From NCBI RefSeq assembly GCF_040685555.1, contig NZ_JBFBIK010000027.1, positions 9,353 to 73,352 of the forward strand: a stretch of DNA of 64,000 nt, written 5' to 3'. Below the pieces are notes generated by a model. That model ran no database searches, had not been told where the DNA came from, and saw nothing but the letters and a program-made list of their open reading frames with translations. Below, piece after piece: positions 9,067 to 15,310 of the stretch (its first letter is position 1; each line of letters starts with the position of its first letter). The translations under genes were made by a program, and so were the position numbers. Source of the stretch: Sphaerisporangium sp040685555 (lineage in GTDB: Bacteria > Actinomycetota > Actinomycetes > Streptosporangiales > Streptosporangiaceae).

Positions 9067-10123
9067 GACGGTTGAGGATGAGTGGGATCACTCGGCGAAC
9101 GCGGCCGATGCCATCGCCCACGTGCTGAAACGGTGCGAAAAAGGCCGTTTTCCCTGGGCCCGTGCGTATGCGGACCGGCTTGCCGTCGACCAGCCGGGCG
9201 ATCCTTTCCCTCTGCTGCTCCAGGCGTTGATCCATGCATACCAGGGTGATGCCGAGGCGTGCCGTACGGCCCTGACCGCCGCCGATGGCCTCGGTCCCGT
9301 CACCGTCCATGCCGACCTCCGCGCCACCATCGCCGACCTGCTGCTCCACCCTGGGACATCACCGATCCCCGAGGACACCGTCGCCGACGACGACCAGAAG
9401 TTCAGGGCCAAGGATGTCGCCGGCTGCCTGCTGGTGATCGTCGCCCTTGCGGCGTTGGCGGCTGCTCAGCACATCTGGAGTTGGCTGGTGGACGCCGGTG
9501 GCGACCAGGTCGCCTCGCTCCTTGGCATTCGTGGCCACCGTGTGGACGGCCATTCGACCCCAGGCCTGATCATCGTCGTCGCGATGGTGGGCCTGCTGTG
9601 GTGGGCGGTCAAGGCCGTGCGCGGTGGCCGCGGCGCGCGAGGCGACCGATCGCGTCGACGTGCTCGCGTCCGGAGCTTCGCGGCCGAGCTGGACGACGAC
9701 AACATCCGCATGTACGCGTGCGCGGTGGCGATGTGCCTGCCCTTCTCACTGTTGTTCGCCCTGGTGCCAACCGCTGTGGCGGGGATGAATCCCACGGGCG
9801 GATGGCTCATCGCGGCTTGGACGGTCGGGGTTTCGTGCGCGGTCATCTGGCGGGTCTGCGGCATGGTCGGCGTCCGCACGGTGACCAGAGCCGTTCGGCT
9901 CAGCCGCCTGCTCGCCTGGCATGCGCTCGCGGCCTACGGCGTGATCGGAGCGTTCGCCGGGGCGCTGATCGCCGGCGTCCCCGAGGATCAGCTGGACGCG
10001 GCAGGTTTCTATTGGGTTCCGGCCGCTCTGCTCGCCACTCTCGCGACCGCCGGATACTCGATCAGCTTGCAGCGGCGGCTGAAGAAAGAGGGCCGTCTGA
10101 AGATCTGGCACGAGAGCGCGTAG
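9065..10123 (+). CDS. Integral membrane protein with TPR-like N-terminus
   Basis: A protein of about 352 residues. Residues 1-100 are helical and alanine-rich, with ALIHAYQGDAEACRTALTAA resembling a tetratricopeptide pair. After a charged linker come about six predicted membrane segments, including CLLVIVALAALAAAQHIW and LLAWHALAAYGVIGAFAGAL, and a short basic tail. I do not recognise a named family. No clear ribosome-binding site precedes the ATG at 9065; an in-frame start also exists at 8975. The start overlaps the divergent ABC-3C gene head to head, which leaves no room for two promoters and suggests one of the two 5' ends has been rearranged. Confidence 0.65.
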   Translation: MTVEDEWDHSANAADAIAHVLKRCEKGRFPWARAYADRLAVDQPGDPFPLLLQALIHAYQGDAEACRTALTAADGLGPVTVHADLRATIADLLLHPGTSPIPEDTVADDDQKFRAKDVAGCLLVIVALAALAAAQHIWSWLVDAGGDQVASLLGIRGHRVDGHSTPGLIIVVAMVGLLWWAVKAVRGGRGARGDRSRRRARVRSFAAELDDDNIRMYACAVAMCLPFSLLFALVPTAVAGMNPTGGWLIAAWTVGVSCAVIWRVCGMVGVRTVTRAVRLSRLLAWHALAAYGVIGAFAGALIAGVPEDQLDAAGFYWVPAALLATLATAGYSISLQRRLKKEGRLKIWHESA

Positions 10124-10226
10124 CCACCCTCCGCTGGGTGGATGCACATATTCCCGGCGAGCTGTAAGAAGTGGTGCGATTCGCTCACTTCCCTGGTGAT
10201 GGCGCACTTAGGGGAAGGGAGGGCGC

Positions 10227-10350
10227 ATGAGCGAACCTGGTCCTCGGGACCGGTTCACCGGGCTGCGGGCCGTGGAGCGGCGAAGGTCGTCGGCTGCTCC
10301 ACCGCCACGTTCTTCGTCCGGTTGCACCGGGCCCGGCGCAGGCGGCGGCA
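10227..10350 (+). pseudogene. Collapsed ECF sigma factor remnant
   Basis: A strong GGGAAGGGAGGG ribosome-binding site precedes an ATG at 10227 that opens MSEPGPRDRFTGLRAV, like the start of ECF sigma factors. About 50 bases later, in another frame, comes VVGCSTATFFVRLHRARRR, which matches the sigma region 4 helix-turn-helix end. Everything between (regions 2 to 4) is missing. The reading as a gene with a large internal deletion is an inference from these two end pieces. Confidence 0.45.
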
Positions 10351-10469
10351 TGAGGGTATCGGCGCTGTCCGTCGTACCGATGTGGAGGTGACTTATCCCC
10401 ACAAAGCCTCGCAAAGTCGGACGGCCACTCAACAATGGATGTACCTGAAGGTCCTGTCTGGGGGAGTCT

Positions 10470-11464
10470 GTGAGCTTACGGGTGGCGGTCGTGGGTGGCG
10501 GTCTCGGGGGGCTGGCGGCGGCGCTGTATCTGCGCGCGGCCGGCGTCGATGCCGTCGTGTACGAGCAGGCGCGGGTGCTGCGTGAGGTGGGGGCCGGTGT
10601 GATGATGGCGCCCAACATGGTGAGGCTGATCACGCGGCTCGGCCTGGGGGACGCACTCTCGCGCGTCGCCGTCTCGCTGGAGGAGGCGTGGGAGTTCCGG
10701 CGGTGGGAGGACGGGCGGGTCATCTACTCGCAGCCGATGGGGGAGGAGCCGACGGCATCCACTCGGCCATCAGGCCGCTGATCGTCACCGAGGTGGTGCC
10801 CCGGTTCTCCGGCCTGAGCGCGTTCCGTGCCCTGATTCCGGTCGAGAAGGTACCTGAGCAGGCGCGTCGGCGCGTGCAGACGCTGTGGCTCGGCCCCGGA
10901 AGGCATGTCGTGCACTATCCCGTCTCCGGCGGGCGGCTGGTGAACGTCGTCGCCGTCGTGCCGGCCGGTGAATGGCGTCTGGAGTCGTGGACGGCGGATG
11001 GCGATCTGTCCGACTTCGCCCGCGAGTTCCAGACCTGGGACGCGACGTTGCGACAGCTGGTCGACGCCGCGCCGAGCACCAAGCGCTGGGCGCTCTACGA
11101 CCGCAGCCCGCTGGAACGGTGGACGAGCGGTCGCGTCTCTTTGCTCGGCGACGCCGCGCACGCGATGCTGCCGTTCTTCGCCCAGGGAGCGGGCCAGGCC
11201 ATCGAGGACGCCGCCGTGCTCGCCCGCTGCCTGCGGGACGCCGACCGCGGTTCGGTGCCGGGGGCCCTGCTGGCGTACGAGGCGACCCGCCGGCCTCGGG
11301 CGAGCGAGGTGCAGCTGATGAGCCGGGGCCGCGCTGAGTACAACCACATGCCCGACGGGAGCGGCCAACGCGAGCGCGATGCCGGGCTGCGCGACGGGGA
11401 CATCCTCCGGCACAACGCCTGGCTGTATGGACATGACGTGGACGCTGAGCCGCTGCTGGCCTGA
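10470..11464 (+). pseudogene. FAD-dependent monooxygenase with internal deletion
   Basis: The first part (10470 to about 10745) reads as the start of a salicylate-hydroxylase-like flavoprotein: GGGLGGLAAALYLRAAG dinucleotide fold, then WEFRRWEDGRVIYSQPMGE. The frame then changes, and from about 10750 the next frame reads ADGIHSAIRPL, RALI, LLGDAAHAMLPFFAQGAGQA and a normal C-terminus ending at 11464. In intact relatives about 60-65 residues lie between QPMGE and GADGIHS. The missing block plus frame change make this a pseudogene of about 330 codons instead of about 395. A rich ribosome-binding site candidate (GGGGGAG) precedes the GTG at 10470. Confidence 0.8.
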
Positions 11465-11589
11465 GGCGTACAACCCGGCTCTTATCGAAATCGTCCGGTG
11501 AGGTGAAAAGTGATCGAGGCGGAAAGCCGGCCGGCCCGAGGACACCGACTGGAGCCAGATGCTGTTACGACCTACTGACTCCGCTCGCC

Positions 11590-12012
11590 TCAGGCCCCAT
11601 GGTCATGCTGAACCGCATCGTGGTTGATCGAGTTGCCGAGCCAGATGCGGCTGTCGAAGTGCACGGGTTCCCCGGCGGCGTGGGTGAAGGCCGCGGCGGC
11701 CACGGACGCGGACACCGACACCAGTTTTTCCACCTCGCGGCCGAACAGGTCGAAGGCCGGAGGCAGCACGACGGAGATCTCGTCGCTCTCGGTGTAGGCG
11801 TACCGTCCGCCGAGCTCCTCCAGCAGCCTCTGCGCGGTGTCCACCATCAGCGCCGAGAAGCGCGGGTCGAAGGGTTTGTCGAAACGCTGCTCGGTGTAGC
11901 GGGAGAAGCTGCGGCCGTCCACCCGGATGATCGCCCACGCGCCGGGCATCAGGGTCAGCGAGTGGAACCACTCCCTGGCTCGCATCCGGGCTTCCAGCTC
12001 GTTGCTGTTCAC
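11590..12012 (-). pseudogene. tRNA(His) guanylyltransferase (Thg1), 3'-truncated
   Basis: The 140-codon frame opens MNSNELEARMRAREWFHSLT and contains the Thg1 active-site segments: IIRVDGRSFSRYTEQRFDKP with the metal-binding Asp, and YTESDEISVVLP with the second. It continues to HFDSRIWLG, where intact bacterial Thg1 proteins go on for about another 90-100 residues with the WRQAD/NxxN helices. Here the frame ends in unrelated residues. Thg1 enzymes add or repair nucleotides at tRNA 5' ends in the 3'-5' direction. The GTG start overlaps the stop of the kinase-like gene upstream (GTGA), so the pair was an operon. A residual activity is unlikely without the C-terminal helices. Confidence 0.75.
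11951..11973. repeat. 23-bp direct repeat, right copy
   Basis: This is the identical copy of 6451-6473, lying in codons 15-22 of the Thg1 remnant (minus strand, EWFHSLTL). The two copies bracket about 5.5 kb that includes the ABC-3C operon and two collapsed genes. Confidence 0.9.
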
Positions 12013-12470
12013 GTCTCTCCCTCTATCGTGAAACCTCCGTCCCCGCTGAAACCGACGACGAAGATTTCATCGAACCCGTCGGCCGGTCGTGGGCGGCGCA
12101 GGCGTTTGAGCGTGGCATAGATGCCGATCTCCGGCACCCGGGTTTTCTCGGCCCTTAGGGCGTTGCGTCGCAGCGAGCCGGCCAGGTCGGGTGGGAACCA
12201 GTAGCCGACCGCCCGCGCCCCGTGCGCCCTGGCGACGTCGATGAGCGGGCGCCACTCCTCGGCCGAGGGGTTGGTGTTGTCGGCCGCGACGTCCCGGCCC
12301 TCGCTCAACGCCTCCCGGACCATTCGGAGCTGGCGTCGCTGCCGCTTCCGGGCGTTGGGGAAGTTGTCCTTGCTCACGTGGACATGCGTCGCCGCCAGCA
12401 CCTGCCGGTAGAAGGTGGTCTTGCCGGATCCCTGCAGCCCGACGAGGATCGCCACCTCCAGCCCACTCAC
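12009..12470 (-). CDS. AAA polynucleotide-kinase-like ATPase
   Basis: A 153-residue P-loop kinase of the T4 Pnkp / AAA_33 group: Walker A GLQGSGKTT near the start, then HVSKDNFPNARKRQRRQ, and DNTNPSAEEWRPLIDVARAHG, which is typical of RNA/DNA 5'-kinase-like proteins. The GTG at 12470 is preferred because the P-loop strand LEVAILVG follows at once, as in relatives; the in-frame extension to 12581 is low-complexity. It overlaps the Thg1 remnant by four bases. Kinase plus Thg1 is a recurring bacterial neighbourhood thought to act in RNA repair; with Thg1 truncated here, this gene may be a functional orphan. Confidence 0.75.
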   Translation of the reverse strand: MSGLEVAILVGLQGSGKTTFYRQVLAATHVHVSKDNFPNARKRQRRQLRMVREALSEGRDVAADNTNPSAEEWRPLIDVARAHGARAVGYWFPPDLAGSLRRNALRAEKTRVPEIGIYATLKRLRRPRPADGFDEIFVVGFSGDGGFTIEGET

Positions 12471-12605
12471 CCCACAATTCCACCAGAGCCCAGGACCACA
12501 AGCCGCTTGGGGCAGCAACCTCGATATCAGGCGGCCGTCCGTAGTCGGCGTGGATCTGTACGCGGTGAAAGGCGGTTGCAAGGCGCTCGACGTAGCGTCG
12601 CGTCC

Positions 12606-13004
12606 GTGATCTCAAGGAAACGTTTGATCGTATTGGGTACGGCGCTGCTAATCCTTTCCGGTTGCGGGGGTGCGGGCGGTAGCACGCCGACGGTGGACAT
12701 CTCGACCGGGAACGGTCAGACCGCGGCGGCGCCGGCCGAGGCTTCCTGCGGTGAGACCGCCGACAAGGTAAAGCAGCGTGTGCGGCGGCCCGAGATCCGG
12801 TCGGTCGCCGTGGAGGGGCAGTGCACCTCGGTGTCGATCAAGACGGCCCTCGATGACGGGGAATCCGGCAAAGCCAAACAGATATGCGACGCCGCGGCGG
12901 AAGTGGCCTACTCCGAAGACACCAACGCCATCCGCGTGCTGGGCAGGTCAGGAAAGGAACTGTCCGTCGGAATCGCGAATGCCCCCTGCCTGGCGCAGCC
13001 GTAA
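12606..13004 (+). CDS. Small lipoprotein of unknown function
   Basis: A 132-residue protein with a lipoprotein signal: basic VISRKR, hydrophobic core and lipobox LSGC with Cys20. The mature part has a Gly/Ser/Thr linker, then a compact domain with three cysteines (ASCGET, GQCTSV, QICDAA) plus a terminal APCLAQP, which could form two disulfides. The family is not recognised. The GTG at 12606 is the start that places the signal correctly. It is divergent from the kinase/Thg1 pair and convergent with the metallo-hydrolase remnant. Confidence 0.7.
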   Translation: MISRKRLIVLGTALLILSGCGGAGGSTPTVDISTGNGQTAAAPAEASCGETADKVKQRVRRPEIRSVAVEGQCTSVSIKTALDDGESGKAKQICDAAAEVAYSEDTNAIRVLGRSGKELSVGIANAPCLAQP

Positions 13005-13032
13005 ATCCCGTGCGCTCGTGACCTGACAGCGC

Positions 13033-13231
13033 GACACTGGTCGGGGTGGCCATGGCTGACCAGCACGACGTCCAGGCCTGCGGCGGGTACGAGCTCCAGC
13101 AACCTGGGAAGCGTGGCGTACCCGGGGTCGACCAGGAGCCGGAAGCCCTCGTGTTCGATCAGGTAGCCGCTGCACGCCTGCCCCGCGGCCGGCCAGGCAC
13201 CGCAACCACCGAGCACGGTGAGGGTGATCAT
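13033..13231 (-). pseudogene. MBL-fold metallo-hydrolase, 3'-truncated
   Basis: The 5' part reads MITLTVLGGCGAWPAAGQAC, then FRLLVDPGYATL and VVLVSHGHPDQCR. This is the N-terminal third of a ribonuclease-Z-like metallo-beta-lactamase protein. The zinc motif is HGHPDQ where HxHxDH is expected, so a ligand His is lost, and homology stops just after it. The frame runs on into the 3' end of the lipoprotein gene with unrelated residues. Confidence 0.75.
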
Positions 13232-13282
13232 GGAACCATCATCCCTCGGAAGGTGAAGGCCGATCCGGCGGGGTGGGGACCG

Positions 13283-13726
13283 TTATCGAGGCGGGCGGTT
13301 CGGGGTGGCGGACGTTCGGCTGGAGCGCATGGCCTTGAGTACCTTCATGCTGCCGTCGGTCAGCAGGTCCTGGTACTCCTTGGAGTCCATCGGGCAGAGC
13401 GCAACCCTGCCCTCGGTGTCGAAGACCAGGCCCCAGCCGTACTTCTTGGGCAATGGTGAGGCACGCAGGCAGGCCTGTGATTTGGAGAAGAACTCGTCGC
13501 GCAGCCGGGCGACCTCTTGCTCCGAGGCGTCCGGCAGGTCCTGGCGCCTGAACCAGGACTCGAACAGCACATCTTCCTGCGTGTAGACGTACGGGCTGCC
13601 AGCCAGCATCTCGTACTGCACCGCGGCGATGGTCTTGCCCGCGCCGCGATCCGGGGGGACCACGCTCTCGGTGACCGGGGAGTCGTCGGCCACCGCTACG
13701 AGGGTCTGGTAGTAATTCAGGTTCAC
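13283..13726 (-). CDS. DUF6157 family protein
   Basis: A 147-residue cytosolic protein. It begins MNLNYYQTLVAVADDSPVTE and contains KTIAAVQYEMLAGSPYVYTQ, FFSKSQACLRASPLPKKYGW and a C-terminal LLTDGSMKVLKAMRSSR, all characteristic of the DUF6157 family found in many bacteria. Length is normal for the family. No function is established. It stands alone, with a divergent-looking gap to the conservon downstream of it. Confidence 0.82.
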   Translation of the reverse strand: MNLNYYQTLVAVADDSPVTESVVPPDRGAGKTIAAVQYEMLAGSPYVYTQEDVLFESWFRRQDLPDASEQEVARLRDEFFSKSQACLRASPLPKKYGWGLVFDTEGRVALCPMDSKEYQDLLTDGSMKVLKAMRSSRTSATPNRPPR

Positions 13727-13865
13727 TGAGACGGCTCCTGGCCAAAGGCCGTTCGATTTTTGTGCCGGTGTGTTCGGATTGGGGCTCTACCAGCAATGGG
13801 ACGTTTGCCAGCGGTAAAATGGTATTCGGGTCGTTGGACTCTCACGTGCGACGGCCCGGAAGGGG

Positions 13866-13893
13866 CGGCCCCGGCGTGAACACACCGGGGCCG
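13866..13893 (-). terminator. Stem-loop after the conservon
   Basis: A 9-bp GC-rich inverted repeat (13866-13874 with 13885-13893) lies ten bases past the cvnD stop. A TTTT run follows on the plus strand only, so it may act in either direction; termination of the conservon is the natural role. Confidence 0.65.
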
Positions 13894-13903
13894 TTTTCGC
13901 TGC

Positions 13904-14557
13904 TCAGCCGGCCGAGCCCGGCACGGGTGACGCGGTGGTCCGCACGGCGCTCCCGTCAGGCACGGCGGGGTCCTTGAAGGCGCCTCCCACCGCGTAGGTG
14001 ACCAGCGTGGTCAGCACGTCTTTGACCGACTCGCGGTTACGCACGTCGCAGAGCATGATCGGTGCCACCCCGTCCAGCCCCAGCGCCCGCCGTACCTTGG
14101 CGGGGTCGTGGCGCCGGGCCCCGTCGAAGCAGTTGACCGCGACCACGAACGGCAGCCCGCGCTGCTCGAAGTAGTCCACGGCCGGGAAGCTGTCCTCCAG
14201 GCGGCGGGTGTCGGCGAGCACGACGGCACCGAGCGCGCCGAGGGCCAGCTCATCCCACATGAACCAGAACCGGTCCTGGCCCGGGGTGCCGAACAGGTAG
14301 AGCCACAGTCCTTCGCGGATGGTGATGCGGCCGAAGTCCAGCGCGACGGTAGTGGTGATCTTGGATTCCACGCCCGAGGTGTCGTCCACGCCGACACCTC
14401 GTTCGCTGAGCAGCTCCTCGGTGTGCAGCGGCCGGATCTCGCTGATCGTACCCACCATGGTCGTCTTGCCGACTCCGAAGCCGCCGGCGATGAGGATCTT
14501 GATGGCCATCGCCGGGGCGACCTCGGTCACTCCCGGCTCAGAGGCCGCGTAGTCCAT
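13904..14557 (-). CDS. cvnD: Conservon GTP-binding protein (CvnD-type)
   Basis: A 217-residue small-GTPase-like protein with P-loop GGFGVGKTTMVG, switch region TTTVALDFGRI, G3-like FGTPGQDRF and a NCFD guanine-specificity motif (variant of NKxD). This matches the MglA-like subfamily encoded as the fourth gene of streptomycete conservons. It overlaps cvnC by 20 bases. In studied conservons the four proteins form a membrane-associated signalling complex loosely analogous to a G-protein-coupled receptor; the stimulus here is unknown. Confidence 0.92.
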   Translation of the reverse strand: MDYAASEPGVTEVAPAMAIKILIAGGFGVGKTTMVGTISEIRPLHTEELLSERGVGVDDTSGVESKITTTVALDFGRITIREGLWLYLFGTPGQDRFWFMWDELALGALGAVVLADTRRLEDSFPAVDYFEQRGLPFVVAVNCFDGARRHDPAKVRRALGLDGVAPIMLCDVRNRESVKDVLTTLVTYAVGGAFKDPAVPDGSAVRTTASPVPGSAG

Positions 14558-14888
14558 GCAGCACTTCCCTGTAGATGCGTTCGTCGATCGCCTGCGCCGC
14601 AGGCTGTGGTCTGTCGATGGTCACAAGGCCCTCACGCCGCAGGTCGCCGAGGATCACGCGGGTGATGTTGAGCGGCAGCTTCAGCCGCGCCGCGACGTCC
14701 GCCACCGGGGTGGGCCTGTGGCACACCGACAGCACAGCGAGATACTCCGGGCTCAGGTCCGCCGGCTCGAAGGACATGCTGACTGTCGTGACGATGGCCA
14801 CCAGGTCGAAGGTTTCGCCCAGTGGGCGCGCACGGCCGCCGGTCAGCCCGAAAAGCCTGATCAGCGGCCCGGGATCGTCTCCCGTCAC
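14538..14888 (-). CDS. cvnC: Conservon DUF742 protein (CvnC-type)
   Basis: A 116-residue DUF742 protein, with a winged-helix-like core: PEYLAVLSVCHRPTPVADVA followed by LPLNITRVILGDLRREGLVT. It is third in the conservon operon, overlapping cvnB by four bases (ATGA) and cvnD by 20. The family is thought to mediate protein contact within the conservon rather than bind DNA. Length and order are standard. Confidence 0.92.
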   Translation of the reverse strand: MTGDDPGPLIRLFGLTGGRARPLGETFDLVAIVTTVSMSFEPADLSPEYLAVLSVCHRPTPVADVAARLKLPLNITRVILGDLRREGLVTIDRPQPAAQAIDERIYREVLHGLRGL

Positions 14889-15310
14889 GACCTCGCGCCG
14901 TTCCAGGCGGGCGCCGGAGCCGCCCCCCTCGGTTGGGCGGACAAGTGTTCGCCGACGCGCTTGACCAGGAGCGCCATCTCGTAGGTGACCATGCCGAGCT
15001 CGGCGTCGCCCGCGGCCAGCACAGCCAGCCGGGCGCCCTGCCCGGCAGCGGTGACGAACAGGAAGCCGTCCTCCATCTCCATGATGGTCTGCCGCACGCC
15101 GCCGAGGCCGAAGTGCCGTCCCGCGCCCAGCGCGAGGCTGTGGCTGCCGGCGGAGATGGCGGACAGGTGCTCGGCGTCCTCCCGGGTCAGCTCCCGGGAG
15201 CCGCCCATGGCCAGTCCGTCGGCGGAAAGCACGATGGCGTGCCGGATGCCGGGGACGCGATGGGTCAGGTCGTCGAGCAGCCAGCTCAGTTCAGGTCTTG
15301 GGTCGGGCAT
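14885..15310 (-). CDS. cvnB: Conservon roadblock/LC7 protein (CvnB-type)
   Basis: A 141-residue roadblock/LC7 domain protein with PELSWLLDDLTHRVPGIRHA at the start and the central DGFLFVTAAGQGARLAVLAA. Such proteins are partners of MglA-like GTPases and are likely GTPase regulators. The ATG at 15310 is chosen for its AAGGAGG ribosome-binding site, which lies inside the end of cvnA; the two genes overlap by 20 bases. Confidence 0.92.
   Translation of the reverse strand: MPDPRPELSWLLDDLTHRVPGIRHAIVLSADGLAMGGSRELTREDAEHLSAISAGSHSLALGAGRHFGLGGVRQTIMEMEDGFLFVTAAGQGARLAVLAAGDAELGMVTYEMALLVKRVGEHLSAQPRGAAPAPAWNGARS

Noticed and set aside
12471..12581. N-terminal extension of the kinase-like gene
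   Set aside because: The residues are low-complexity and the P-loop would lie unusually far from the start; the GTG at 12470 fits better.
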